From: JAGBWK01 sp964544595
Lineage (GTDB): Bacteria; Bacteroidota; Bacteroidia; Bacteroidales; Muribaculaceae
Direction of reading: 5' to 3'
Length of the DNA: 64,000 nt
NCBI GenBank assembly: GCA_964544595.1
Contig: CAZJBM010000012.1
Location: 1-64,000 of the forward strand
Part shown: piece by piece, positions 49,592 to 59,360 of the stretch
Layout of the letters: every line of letters starts with the position of its first letter
Numbering within the stretch: position 1 is the stretch's first letter
Made by a program: the position numbers and the translations under genes
Notes under the pieces: generated by a model
What the model saw: the letters and a program-made list of their open reading frames with translations, nothing else
What the model was told of the DNA's origin: nothing
Database searches by the model: none

Positions 49592-51379
49592 ATGTCAATC
49601 GACAAGATTCTTGCTGAGGCCGTAGCCAAAGCAGTCAAAGAGCTTTACGGCGTTGATACCGACGCCGCGAATATCGTGCCACAAACCACAAAAAAGGAGT
49701 TTGAGGGCAATCTCACGATAATGGTGTTCCCCTGGGTGAAAGCGGCGCGGAAATCGCCCGAAGCTGTCGGCACCGAAATCGGCAACTGGCTCGTCGAGAA
49801 CGAGCCCGCCGTCGACCGATTCAACGTCATCAAGGGATTCCTTAATATAGTGATTGAGCCTACGTTCTGGAACTCAGTACTTAAACACATCGAAAACACC
49901 CCCGACTACGGCCTGACCGCCCCCACGGAGCAGTCGCCCTTAGTCATGGTAGAATATTCGTCGCCCAACACCAACAAGCCTCTTCACCTTGGCCACGTGC
50001 GCAACAACCTGCTCGGCTACTCCCTCTCGGAGATTCTTAAGGCTTGCGGCAACAAGGTCGTGAAAACCAACATCGTCAACGACCGCGGAATCCATATCTG
50101 CAAATCTATGCTCGCTTGGCAGAAATGGGGCGACGGCGCCACTCCCGAATCTACCGGCAAGAAAGGCGACCACCTTATCGGCGACTTCTACGTGCTATTT
50201 GACAAGCACTTCAAGGCCGAAGTTAAAGAGCTGATGGACAAAGGCATGACAGAAGATGAAGCCAAAGCCGCATCTCCTCTCATGGACGAAGCCCGCGATA
50301 TGCTCCGCCGCTGGGAGGCTAAGGATCCCGAGGTGCGCGATCTCTGGGCTATGATGAACGAATGGGTTTACGCCGGATTCGACGAAACCTATCGTCGCAT
50401 GGGTGTGGATTTCGATAAGATATACTACGAGAGCGACACGTATCTCGAAGGCAAAGAGAAGGTAATGGAGGGGCTTGAGAAAGGCATAATGTATCGCAAA
50501 GAGGATGGCTCGGTATGGGCCGACCTTACCGCCGACGGCCTTGACCACAAGCTGCTTCTCCGCTCTGACGGCACTTCGGTGTATATGACACAGGATATCG
50601 GCACAGCCAAACTGCGCTATCAGGATTTCCCTATCGACAAAATGATTTACGTGGTCGGCAACGAGCAGAACTACCATTTCCAGGTGCTCTCGCTCCTTCT
50701 CGACAAGCTCGGATTCAAATGGGGCAAAGACCTCGTGCACTTCTCTTACGGCATGGTAGAGCTGCCTGAAGGCAAAATGAAGAGCCGCGAAGGCACCGTT
50801 GTCGACGCCGACGACCTCATGAAAGAGATGGTCGACACCGCCCGCGAAGTGTCGAAAGAGCTCGGTAAGCTCGACGGCGTGAGCGAGGCTGAGGCTGAAG
50901 AAATCGCCGAAACCGTAGGGTTGGGAGCGCTGAAATACTTCCTCCTCAAAGTCGATCCGACCAAAAACATGACCTTCAACCCCAAGGAGTCGATCGACTT
51001 CAACGGCAACACAGGCCCGTTCATCCAATACACCTACGCACGTATTCGCTCGGTGCTCCGCAAAGCCGCCGACCAGGGCATGGCCATAGGCGACTACACT
51101 GCCGTTGTGTCCAACGAGAAGGAAATCGCGCTGATACAGTCGCTCGCCGACTTCCCCTCGATCGTGGCCGACGCCGGCCGTCGCTACTCCCCAGCCCTCA
51201 TCGCCAACTATGTCTACGAGCTCGTCAAGCAGTACAATCAATTCTACCACGATTGCTCGATACTCCGCGAAGAGGATGAAGCCGTGCGCTCGCTGCGCCT
51301 CGCTTTAAGCGACGCGACAGCACGAGTGGTGAAAACCGGCATGGGTCTGCTCGGCATCCGCGTTCCCGAGCGCATGTGA
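49592..51379 (+). CDS. argS: Arginyl-tRNA synthetase
   Basis: A 595-residue class I synthetase. It has the HIGH motif as HLGH in PNTNKPLHLGHVRNN, the KMSKS-like KMKSREGT and the DALR anticodon domain at the C-terminus (ANYVYELVKQYNQFYHDCSIL). Length is standard. Confidence 0.97.
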   Translation: MSIDKILAEAVAKAVKELYGVDTDAANIVPQTTKKEFEGNLTIMVFPWVKAARKSPEAVGTEIGNWLVENEPAVDRFNVIKGFLNIVIEPTFWNSVLKHIENTPDYGLTAPTEQSPLVMVEYSSPNTNKPLHLGHVRNNLLGYSLSEILKACGNKVVKTNIVNDRGIHICKSMLAWQKWGDGATPESTGKKGDHLIGDFYVLFDKHFKAEVKELMDKGMTEDEAKAASPLMDEARDMLRRWEAKDPEVRDLWAMMNEWVYAGFDETYRRMGVDFDKIYYESDTYLEGKEKVMEGLEKGIMYRKEDGSVWADLTADGLDHKLLLRSDGTSVYMTQDIGTAKLRYQDFPIDKMIYVVGNEQNYHFQVLSLLLDKLGFKWGKDLVHFSYGMVELPEGKMKSREGTVVDADDLMKEMVDTAREVSKELGKLDGVSEAEAEEIAETVGLGALKYFLLKVDPTKNMTFNPKESIDFNGNTGPFIQYTYARIRSVLRKAADQGMAIGDYTAVVSNEKEIALIQSLADFPSIVADAGRRYSPALIANYVYELVKQYNQFYHDCSILREEDEAVRSLRLALSDATARVVKTGMGLLGIRVPERM

Positions 51380-51488
51380 TCGACTGCTTAAACTTTTTGA
51401 CGTTTGCTGCGTCTAATATATAGTAATTGCCCGCATTGATTCCCATATCGGGCACCTCATTAACAAACACTCTCTAAACCAACTGAAT

Positions 51489-52199
51489 ATGAACAACTAT
51501 CAAAACGATTATTCGGGCTACGGTTACGACAGCGCCCAGTCGCTTTCGCGCACCGTAAGCCAAGTGATGAAGAAGGTATACTTCAAAATGTTTCTCGCGC
51601 TGCTCGTGACAGCGTTCACCTCTCTACTGGTAGCATCAACTCCCTCGATGGCCTCAATCGCCTTAGGCAACGGCTACTGGATTTTAGCGATCGTTGAAAT
51701 CGGGCTTGTAATGTGGATTTCTGCCGGAATCAACAAAATGAGCTCAACCACAGCCACTTTGCTATTCTACCTGTTCTCGATTGTCAACGGATTCACCCTC
51801 TCGGTTATCTTCTACGCCTACGCGCCCGGAGCCATAGCCAAAGCATTCTTCATCACCGCCGGCACTTTCGGCGCGATGAGTATCTACGGCTATACCACCA
51901 ACTCCGATCTGACCAAATTCGGCACCTACTGCATGTACGCGCTCTTCGGCTTGATTATCGCTATGGTAGTCAACATCTTCGCGCACAGCTCGACCCTCGA
52001 CTGGATTATCTCGATTGTAGGCGTGTTCCTGTTCCTCGGCCTTACCGCCTGGGATACTCAGACAACCAAGCAGATGGCAGCTTCAGCACCCGCTGATATG
52101 CACGGAAAGCTCGCGACAATCAGCGCGCTCAACCTCTATCTCGACTTCATCAACCTCTTCCTCTTCATCCTCCGCATCTTCGGAGGCAGCCGCGACTAA
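51489..52199 (+). CDS. Bax inhibitor-1/YccA family membrane protein
   Basis: A 236-residue protein with seven hydrophobic segments. The family segments GFTLSVIFYAYAPGAIAKAF, GAMSIYGYTT and LTAWDTQTTKQMA (the Asp pair of the BI-1 pore) are visible. Homologues are calcium-leak channels or protease modulators. A strong terminator follows at 52232-52260. Confidence 0.93.
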   Translation: MNNYQNDYSGYGYDSAQSLSRTVSQVMKKVYFKMFLALLVTAFTSLLVASTPSMASIALGNGYWILAIVEIGLVMWISAGINKMSSTTATLLFYLFSIVNGFTLSVIFYAYAPGAIAKAFFITAGTFGAMSIYGYTTNSDLTKFGTYCMYALFGLIIAMVVNIFAHSSTLDWIISIVGVFLFLGLTAWDTQTTKQMAASAPADMHGKLATISALNLYLDFINLFLFILRIFGGSRD

Positions 52200-52231
52200 T
52201 CACGCATCTCGACTAAAAACGATAACTCACC

Positions 52232-52260
52232 GACCCCGCCTCTGAATTGAAGGCGGGGTC
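52232..52260 (+). terminator. Terminator of the BI-1 gene
   Basis: A 10-base perfect stem (GACCCCGCCT at 52232-52241, AGGCGGGGTC at 52251-52260) followed by TCGCTTTTTA. Confidence 0.85.
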
Positions 52261-52369
52261 TCGCTTTTTACTCTATCGCTATGAATGACGACCTCGGTTC
52301 TTGAGTAGGATTAGTATATCAAGATTCAATTATCATTTATCGTTTTTTGTAAAAAATGCGCAAAATGAT

Positions 52370-52377
52370 TATTTTTG
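52370..52377 (+). promoter_or_regulatory. -7 promoter element of the proCBA operon
   Basis: TATTTTTG, an exact match, 24 bases before the proC ATG. Confidence 0.6.
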
Positions 52378-52400
52378 CGGGTATCTGAAACGTATTTCTA

Positions 52401-53195
52401 ATGACAAAACAACTCAATATCGCGATAATAGGGGCCGGATCGATGGGCGGCGCGATCGCCGAAGGGCTGCTGCGCGCCGGACTCGACCCGAAAAACCTAT
52501 TCATAGCCAACCCCTCACTCGGGAAGCTTGAGACGTTTGCCCGGCGAGGCGTGTTCACCTCCGCCGACAATGTCGCCGTAATCGCCAAAGCCGATGTTAT
52601 AATCCTCGCCGTTAAGCCCTGGATTGTGGCCGGAGTGGCCGAAGAAATCTCCGGGCATCTCGACCGCGGTAGGCAGTCGGTGGTCAGCGTGGCGGCGGGC
52701 GTCAGCGGCGAGTCGCTCGACAGCCTCTTCAATTCCGCGCACGCCCAACAACCTGTCGCGCTGTCAATCGCCATACCCAACACAGCCGCTTCTCTCTGCG
52801 AGTCAATAACCTTCATAGTCGAAATCAACGGCCCGGCCGACCCCGCTGAAGCGGTGTTTTCCCGCATAGGAGCGGTGATGAAGATAGAGGAGAAAATGCT
52901 CCCCTCGGCTACGACCCTCGCCTCATGCGGCATAGCCTATGCCATGCGCTACGCGCGGGCCGCTATGGAAGGGGGAGTGGAATTAGGCTTCAGGGCAGCC
53001 GACGCGCAGAAGATTGTGGCGCAGACCGTCAAGGGAGCTTGCGCCCTATTGTCGCAACCTGGCTCTCACCCCGAAAGCGAAATCGACAAAGTCACCACAC
53101 CCGGCGGCCTGACTATCCGCGGACTCAACGCGATGGAGCGCGCCGGATTTACCAACGCCGTAATCGAGGGCCTCAGAGCCTCAACCATATCATGA
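52401..53195 (+). CDS. proC: Pyrroline-5-carboxylate reductase
   Basis: A 264-residue NAD(P)H enzyme performing the last step of proline synthesis. It has GAGSMGGAIAEGLL at the nucleotide site and the C-terminal TTPGGLTIRGLNAMERAG motif. It is first of an overlapping proC-proB-proA operon, with its stop overlapping the proB start. Confidence 0.96.
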   Translation: MTKQLNIAIIGAGSMGGAIAEGLLRAGLDPKNLFIANPSLGKLETFARRGVFTSADNVAVIAKADVIILAVKPWIVAGVAEEISGHLDRGRQSVVSVAAGVSGESLDSLFNSAHAQQPVALSIAIPNTAASLCESITFIVEINGPADPAEAVFSRIGAVMKIEEKMLPSATTLASCGIAYAMRYARAAMEGGVELGFRAADAQKIVAQTVKGACALLSQPGSHPESEIDKVTTPGGLTIRGLNAMERAGFTNAVIEGLRASTIS

Positions 53196-54271
53196 GCAGG
53201 ATCGTAGTGAAAGTGGGCAGCAACGTGCTGACCCGAGCCGACGGTAAGCCCAACGTCACGAATATGTCGGCGCTTGTCGACCAAATCGCCCGGCTACGCG
53301 AGTCGGGCCACGAACTGATACTCGTGTCGAGCGGAGCTGTAGCCTGCGGTCGCGGCGCCATCACCCCCGACCGCGACCTCGACAGCGTGGCCCAGCGCCA
53401 ACTATTCTCATCGATAGGTCAGATTCGCCTCATAAACCTTTATAATCAATTGTTTGGCGAATATGGAATCGTCATAGGCCAGGTGCTGACACAAAAAGAG
53501 AATTTCGCTTCGCGCACCTCTTATCTCAACCAGCGCGCCTGCATATTGACGATGATCGATAACGGCGTGATCCCCGTTATAAACGAGAACGACACGGCAA
53601 GCCTAACCGAGCTGATGTTCACCGACAACGACGAGCTTTCGGGCCTCATCGCCGCGATGGTCGACGCCGATATGCTCGTGATTCTCTCCAATGTCGACGG
53701 CATATTCACCGGAAGCCCCGCCGATCCGGCGTCGCGGCTGATTCCCGTGATTGAGCCCGGCAAGGATGTCAGCGAATTCGTGGTCGCTTCAAAGAGCGGC
53801 TTCGGGCGCGGAGGCATGGGCACAAAGAGCGGCATCGCGAGCAAAGTGGCCGACGAGGGAATAGCCGTGGTAATAGCCAGAGGCGACCGCCCGAATATCC
53901 TTGTCGACTTAATCCAGAGCCCAGAATCGGCCCCTCACACGCTTTTCAGCCCCAATCCTCAGCCTATCAGCACAATCAAGCGTTGGATTGCCCACAGCTC
54001 ATCGTTTGCCAAAGGTATCGTCAAGGTCAACGCCCGAGCCGCCGAAGCTCTCGTCAGCGACCGCGCCGTCAGCCTTTTGCCTGTTGGCATTACCGCCGTC
54101 GAGGGCGACTGGGAAGAGGGCGACATAGTCAACATACTCGACCAGCAGGGCAACCGCATAGGCGTCGGCCGATCTTCGCTCTCAAGCGATGAGACTCGCG
54201 CCTCATTGGGCCACCACGGCGCGCGCCCCATGATCCATTACAACTATCTTTACATCGAGAGCCATGACTGA
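53192..54271 (+). CDS. proB: Glutamate 5-kinase
   Basis: A 359-residue kinase catalysing the first step of proline synthesis. The amino-acid kinase domain has VVKVGSNVLTR, LVSSGAVACGRG, INENDTAS and FGRGGMGTKSGIA. A PUA domain follows at the C-terminus (GIVKVNARAAEALVSDRAVSLLPVGI). The ATG at 53192 overlaps the proC stop (ATGA), which sets the start; a frame open further upstream is not the gene. Confidence 0.96.
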   Translation: MSRIVVKVGSNVLTRADGKPNVTNMSALVDQIARLRESGHELILVSSGAVACGRGAITPDRDLDSVAQRQLFSSIGQIRLINLYNQLFGEYGIVIGQVLTQKENFASRTSYLNQRACILTMIDNGVIPVINENDTASLTELMFTDNDELSGLIAAMVDADMLVILSNVDGIFTGSPADPASRLIPVIEPGKDVSEFVVASKSGFGRGGMGTKSGIASKVADEGIAVVIARGDRPNILVDLIQSPESAPHTLFSPNPQPISTIKRWIAHSSSFAKGIVKVNARAAEALVSDRAVSLLPVGITAVEGDWEEGDIVNILDQQGNRIGVGRSSLSSDETRASLGHHGARPMIHYNYLYIESHD

Positions 54272-55514
54272 TTTCAACTCTATATTCAAAGCCTCGCGAA
54301 GCGCCGCGCGCTCGCTAAACTCCATTTCAGATAGCGTACGCAACGACGTGATTCTCACTCTCGCCGACCTCGTAGAGAGGCGGCAGCAACCTCTCCTCGC
54401 CGCCAACGCCCGCGACCTCAGCCGCATGGACCCCTCCAACCCGCTTTACGATCGCCTTAAGCTCACCCCCGACCGCCTCGCCGCCATTGCCTCCGACCTG
54501 CGCAACGTGGCCTCCCTCCCCTCACCCATCGGCGAGGAAATCGAGCGGCGCACTCTCCCCAACGGCATTTTGCTCAGAAAGGTGAGAGTGCCGTTCGGCG
54601 TGATCGGCGTGATATATGAAGCGCGGCCCAATGTCACCTTCGACGTGTTCTCGCTCTGCTTCAAAAGCGGCAACGCCTGCATACTTAAAGGGGGCAAAGA
54701 CGCAGAGGAGTCGAATCTCGCCGCCATGCGGCTTATCCATGACGCCTTAGAGGCTCACGGCGTCACAGCCGACGCTGCCCGACTCCTCCCCTCAACCCAC
54801 GAAGCAACCGCCGCCCTTCTCGGCGCCGTAGGGTATGTCGATGTGTGCATACCGCGAGGAGGGCGCCGTCTTATCGATTTCGTGCGCGACAACGCCCGCG
54901 TCCCCGTGATCGAAACCGGAGCCGGGGTAGTGAGTTGCTACGTCGACTCAGAGGCCGACCTCTACATAGCCTCTAAGGTGGTATACAACGCCAAGACGCG
55001 TAGGGTAAGCGTATGCAACGCGCTCGACACCCTCCTTATCGACCGCTCGCGCCTCGCCGACCTCCCCTCCGTATGCGCTCCGCTCGCCGAAAAAAGCGTC
55101 GAAATCCATGCCGACGACGAGGCTTTAGAAGCTCTCCGCGGTCATTATCCCGACAATCTGCTCGTCGCTGCTACGCCCGACTGCTGGGATCGCGAATGGA
55201 TGGACTACAAGATGGGCATCCGCACGGTTGACGGCATCAACGGAGCCCTCGCCCACATCGCCGAGCATGGATCGGGCCATAGCGAAAGCATCATTACCGC
55301 CAACGAGCATAAAGCCCGCCGGTTCCAGCAATCGGTCGATGCGGCCTGCGTCTACGTCAACCTGCCGACAAGCTTCACCGACGGCGCCCAATTCGGCTTA
55401 GGCGCGGAAATCGGCATCAGCACCCAGAAACTCGGCCCCCGCGGCCCGATGGGTCTCCGCGAAATCACTACCACCCGCTATCTCCTTGACGGCCACGGCC
55501 AGACACGCCCTTAA
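54264..55514 (+). CDS. proA: Gamma-glutamyl phosphate reductase
   Basis: A 416-residue NADPH-dependent reductase making glutamate-5-semialdehyde. The catalytic Cys lies in RVSVCNALDTLLID, and GVIYEARPNVTFD is the family signature. It overlaps proB by 8 bases. With proC and proB it completes the glutamate-to-proline pathway in one operon. Confidence 0.96.
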   Translation: MTDFNSIFKASRSAARSLNSISDSVRNDVILTLADLVERRQQPLLAANARDLSRMDPSNPLYDRLKLTPDRLAAIASDLRNVASLPSPIGEEIERRTLPNGILLRKVRVPFGVIGVIYEARPNVTFDVFSLCFKSGNACILKGGKDAEESNLAAMRLIHDALEAHGVTADAARLLPSTHEATAALLGAVGYVDVCIPRGGRRLIDFVRDNARVPVIETGAGVVSCYVDSEADLYIASKVVYNAKTRRVSVCNALDTLLIDRSRLADLPSVCAPLAEKSVEIHADDEALEALRGHYPDNLLVAATPDCWDREWMDYKMGIRTVDGINGALAHIAEHGSGHSESIITANEHKARRFQQSVDAACVYVNLPTSFTDGAQFGLGAEIGISTQKLGPRGPMGLREITTTRYLLDGHGQTRP

Positions 55515-55527
55515 AAACGCCCCGCTT

Positions 55528-55761
55528 ATGAAAAAACAGGATGACGACATAGTATTGTGCCGCGCGTTTGAATCAAACATCAACGCCCACATAGCGCAAG
55601 GCGTGCTCGAAGAGCATGGTATTCGCTCCATTATCGACAACCAGATATTCGGCTCTATTCTTCCGATCAGTATTAACGGCATAGGGTCATTCAGATTGAT
55701 GGTATATCGCAAGGATCTCGACGAAGCGACTCGCCTGGTCGACCAAACCGGGCTCGAATGA
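55528..55761 (+). CDS. DUF2007-like small protein
   Basis: A 77-residue protein from the ATG at 55528, 13 bases after proA. The segment RAFESNINAHIAQGVLEEHGIRSIIDN and the DEATRLVDQTGLE end match the DUF2007 (putative prokaryotic signal-transducing) family. Similar short proteins are common downstream of other genes in Bacteroidetes. Its function is unknown. Confidence 0.82.
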   Translation: MKKQDDDIVLCRAFESNINAHIAQGVLEEHGIRSIIDNQIFGSILPISINGIGSFRLMVYRKDLDEATRLVDQTGLE

Positions 55762-55815
55762 AACTCAACCTGCAAAATCTTCCACTAAAACAACCAATAA
55801 GTAAACCACAGTAAC

Positions 55816-56604
55816 ATGAAACGCATCGCCCGCATCGCGGCCTCCTCTATCATCGCCGCCACTTTCGCGTTCTGCGCCGCAAATTGTGTGAACGCTGCCG
55901 AAACCACGACAACCCAAGCCAAGCAAACCGCCACGAAAAAGGCTGAATCAGCCATAAAGATAGGCGTGTTCACCGCAAAAGTTCCCGACAACGAAAGCTC
56001 TCTGACCGTTGAATATCCCGTCGACGGCCCCGCAGCGCTCGTCGAGTCAATCCGCGGCTGGATCAATCAGTCGCTCGGAGGCGAATATAAAGGCAACCTC
56101 GCCAACGTCAACGACGTGGCCAAATTCTACGAGCAGAAGCTGCGCTCAAACGAAGACATCGAATATGGCGGCTACGAAATCTACTCGATCAAAAAGGTCT
56201 ATGAGAACAGCAAGGTGATCACATTCGTCTGCGACTATGAGATGTATGGCGGAGGCGCCCACGGCATGGGAAGCCAGACCGGCGCGACTTTCCTGAAAAG
56301 CAACGGCAAAATGCTGACCAACGATATGCTGACCAACTGGTCGGGCCTTCGCCCCACGGTTATGGCCGGGCTGAAAAAATATTTCGGCGTGAAAACCAAC
56401 GCGCAACTCCGCGAAGCCATCGGTCGCGAAAACATTAACGCCCTCCCTAAGCCCGGGGCCAATCCCTGGATCACGTCAAAGGGCCTTGTGCTCGCCTACG
56501 GTCAGTATGAGATTTGCGCGTACGCGTATGGCGCGCCCACGGTCGTCATCCCCGCCGCGACGGCCAAAACCTACTTCAACGCCGTAGGCAAGAGCTTCTT
56601 CTGA
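55816..56604 (+). CDS. Secreted DUF3298/RsiV-like domain protein
   Basis: A 262-residue protein with signal peptide (to VNAAE). The pattern YEMYGGGAHGMGSQTGATFL followed by LTNDMLTNW is typical of DUF3298, the domain of RsiV anti-sigma factors and related periplasmic proteins. There is no membrane anchor besides the signal. The role is unknown. A strong terminator follows. Confidence 0.85.
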   Translation: MKRIARIAASSIIAATFAFCAANCVNAAETTTTQAKQTATKKAESAIKIGVFTAKVPDNESSLTVEYPVDGPAALVESIRGWINQSLGGEYKGNLANVNDVAKFYEQKLRSNEDIEYGGYEIYSIKKVYENSKVITFVCDYEMYGGGAHGMGSQTGATFLKSNGKMLTNDMLTNWSGLRPTVMAGLKKYFGVKTNAQLREAIGRENINALPKPGANPWITSKGLVLAYGQYEICAYAYGAPTVVIPAATAKTYFNAVGKSFF

Positions 56605-56610
56605 TCGATA

Positions 56611-56649
56611 AGAGCCCGTCGTGACCATAAAATGTTAACGACGGGCTCT
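56611..56649 (+). terminator. Terminator of the DUF3298 gene
   Basis: A 12-base perfect stem (AGAGCCCGTCGT at 56611-56622, ACGACGGGCTCT at 56638-56649), loop 15 bases, 7 bases beyond the stop; the following run is A-rich rather than T-rich. Confidence 0.6.
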
Positions 56650-56712
56650 AAATAATATCAAGAAATCAGCCCCGGCAGGAGAATTTGATTTTTTACATTC
56701 AACTTTTTGACG

Positions 56713-56720
56713 TAAATTTG
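56713..56720 (+). promoter_or_regulatory. -7 promoter element of mutS
   Basis: TAAATTTG, an exact match, 28 bases before the ATG at 56748. Confidence 0.6.
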
Positions 56721-56747
56721 CGGTAAACAACATCCAATTACTGCACT

Positions 56748-59360
56748 ATGGCCAAGAAAATCGCGGAAACGCCGCTGATGAAACAATATCTCGAAATGAA
56801 GCAACGCCACCCCGACGCGGTGCTTCTTTTTCGTGTAGGCGACTTTTACGAGACATTCTCTTCCGACGCCATAACAGCCTCCGAGATTCTCGGCATAACC
56901 CTTACCCGACGCGCCAACGGCACAGCATCGTCGGTTGAGCTCGCGGGCTTCCCTCATCATGCTCTCGACACGTATCTCCCCAAGCTCGTCAGAGCCGGCA
57001 AGCGCGTGGCGATATGCGAGCAGTTGGAAGACCCGAAACTCACGAAAAAACTCGTCAAGCGAGGCATAACCGAGCTGGTCACCCCCGGCGTGTCGATCAA
57101 CGACAACATCCTCGAAAACCGCGAGAACAACTTCCTCGCCGCCGTGAATTTCGGCAAAGACCGGGCCGGAGTCTCATTCTTAGACATCTCCACGGGCGAA
57201 TTTCTCACCGCCGAGGGCACTCCCGACTATATCGGCAAGCTGCTTGGCAACTTCTCTCCGAAAGAGATACTGGTAGAGCGCGAGAAAAAGCGCCTGCTCG
57301 ACGACACATTTCCGGGCAAATACCTCGCTATGGAGCTCGACGACTGGATTTTCACCACCCAGGCGGCCACCGAGCGGCTACTGAAGCACTTCGAGACCGC
57401 CAACCTGAAAGGTTTCGGCATCAGCAATATGCCCGAAGCCATAATCTCGGCCGGCGCTATCCTCCATTACCTCGACATAACCAAGCACACCCGCATTAGC
57501 CACATTTCGCGCATATCGCGCATCGAAGAGGAGCACTACGTCAGGCTCGACCGCTTCACGGCGCGCAATCTCGAGCTCGTGCAGAGCATGAACGAGGACG
57601 GCAAAAGCCTTCTCGACGTGATCGACCACACCGTCACCCCCATGGGCGCCCGCGCGCTGCGCCGCTGGATTCTTTTTCCGCTAAAGGATGTGAAGGCCAT
57701 CAACGCGCGCCTCGACGTGGTCGAATATTTCTTCCGCGACTCCGAGAGCCGCGAGCAGCTCGTAGAGAAGCTCACCGGCGTCGGCGACCTCGAACGCCTC
57801 ATCTCCAAAGTGGCCGTCGGCCGCATCTCGCCCCGCGAGGTGACCCAACTCAAAAACTCACTCAGCCAGATTGCCCCTATTAAGCAGATATGCGCCGAGA
57901 GCGATCTCGACGCGCTCAACTCCCTGGCCGAGCAGCTTAATCCCTGCCAGCGCGTGATAGAGCGCATAAGCCGCGAAATCGCCGACGACGCTCCTATCGC
58001 CGTCAGCCGCGGCAACGTCATCAAAGCCGGGGTTGACCCCGAGCTCGACGAGCTGCGCGAAATCGCCTTCAAGGGCAAAGACTACCTCGCCAACATACAG
58101 CAGCGCGAGAGCCAGCTTACGGGCATACCCTCGCTCAAAATAGGCTTCAACAACGTGTTTGGCTACTACATCGAGGTCACCAACACCCACAAGGACAAAG
58201 TGCCGCAAGAGTGGATACGCAAGCAGACCCTCGTCAACGCCGAGCGATACATCACCCCCGAGCTCAAAGAATACGAGGAGAAGATTCTTACCGCGCAGGA
58301 TCGCATTGCCATAATCGAGACGCGGATCTACAACGAGCTGGTCAATTGGCTTAACGATTACGTGTCGGCCATTCAGCTCGACTGCTCGCTACTGGCGCGG
58401 CTCGACTGCCTCGCCGGGTTCACCTCCGCCGCGCTGCTCAACCGCTACAACCGCCCGATTGTCGACGATTCGCTCCGGCTCGAAATGACCGAAGGGCGTC
58501 ACCCCGTTATAGAGAAAGAATTGCCCCCGGGCGTTCCGTATATCAGCAACAGCGTCAGCCTCGCCAACGACGGCACCCAGGTGATGATGATCACCGGCCC
58601 TAACATGTCGGGTAAATCGGCTCTGCTGCGTTCCGTGGCCCTGAACGTGCTGATGGCCCAGATAGGATGTTTCGTGGCCGCAGAGAGCCTTAAAACGGGC
58701 ATAGTCGACAAAATTTTCACCCGCGTGGGTGCTTCCGACAACATTTCGCTCGGTGAATCCACCTTCATGGTCGAAATGAACGAGGCCGCCTCCATTATCA
58801 ACAACCTCTCAGAGCGGTCGCTCATACTCTTCGACGAGCTGGGCAGAGGCACCTCGACCTACGACGGCATTTCGATCGCCTGGGCCATCGTCGAGCATAT
58901 CCACCAATCGCCTCTGCAACCCAAAACGCTCTTCGCCACCCACTATCACGAGCTCAACGAAATGGAGCATCAGTTCCCCCGGGTGGTCAATTTCAACGTC
59001 TCGGTCAAGGAAATCGACGGCAAAGTCGTGTTTCTTCGCAAGCTCGCCCGCGGAGGGTCGGAGCACAGTTTCGGTATCCACGTGGCCAAGCTCGCCGGCA
59101 TGCCCCGTGCTATCGTGACGCGGGCCAACGAGGTGCTTCGCCACCTTGAGGAAGCCAACCGCCAAAGCGGAGTGGCTCCTGAGAAGAGGCTCGCTTCGAT
59201 GGAGGCGCCGTCGGGTATGCAGCTATCGTTTTTCCAGCTCGACGACCCCATGCTGGCCCAAGTGCGCGATGCCATAGCAGGCCTCGACATCAACCGCCTG
59301 ACCCCCATGGACGCCCTCAATAAGCTCAATGAAATCCAGATGATGCTCTCAGGCAAATGA
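56748..59360 (+). CDS. mutS: DNA mismatch repair protein MutS
   Basis: An 870-residue mismatch sensor. The N-terminal mismatch-binding Phe-x-Glu is in VGDFYETF. The ATPase has Walker A GPNMSGKSALLRS and Walker B LILFDELGRGTSTYDG. Length is standard for MutS1. Its stop overlaps the start of an acyltransferase gene (ATGA at 59357-59360), so the two genes are co-expressed without an obvious link in function. Confidence 0.97.
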   Translation: MAKKIAETPLMKQYLEMKQRHPDAVLLFRVGDFYETFSSDAITASEILGITLTRRANGTASSVELAGFPHHALDTYLPKLVRAGKRVAICEQLEDPKLTKKLVKRGITELVTPGVSINDNILENRENNFLAAVNFGKDRAGVSFLDISTGEFLTAEGTPDYIGKLLGNFSPKEILVEREKKRLLDDTFPGKYLAMELDDWIFTTQAATERLLKHFETANLKGFGISNMPEAIISAGAILHYLDITKHTRISHISRISRIEEEHYVRLDRFTARNLELVQSMNEDGKSLLDVIDHTVTPMGARALRRWILFPLKDVKAINARLDVVEYFFRDSESREQLVEKLTGVGDLERLISKVAVGRISPREVTQLKNSLSQIAPIKQICAESDLDALNSLAEQLNPCQRVIERISREIADDAPIAVSRGNVIKAGVDPELDELREIAFKGKDYLANIQQRESQLTGIPSLKIGFNNVFGYYIEVTNTHKDKVPQEWIRKQTLVNAERYITPELKEYEEKILTAQDRIAIIETRIYNELVNWLNDYVSAIQLDCSLLARLDCLAGFTSAALLNRYNRPIVDDSLRLEMTEGRHPVIEKELPPGVPYISNSVSLANDGTQVMMITGPNMSGKSALLRSVALNVLMAQIGCFVAAESLKTGIVDKIFTRVGASDNISLGESTFMVEMNEAASIINNLSERSLILFDELGRGTSTYDGISIAWAIVEHIHQSPLQPKTLFATHYHELNEMEHQFPRVVNFNVSVKEIDGKVVFLRKLARGGSEHSFGIHVAKLAGMPRAIVTRANEVLRHLEEANRQSGVAPEKRLASMEAPSGMQLSFFQLDDPMLAQVRDAIAGLDINRLTPMDALNKLNEIQMMLSGK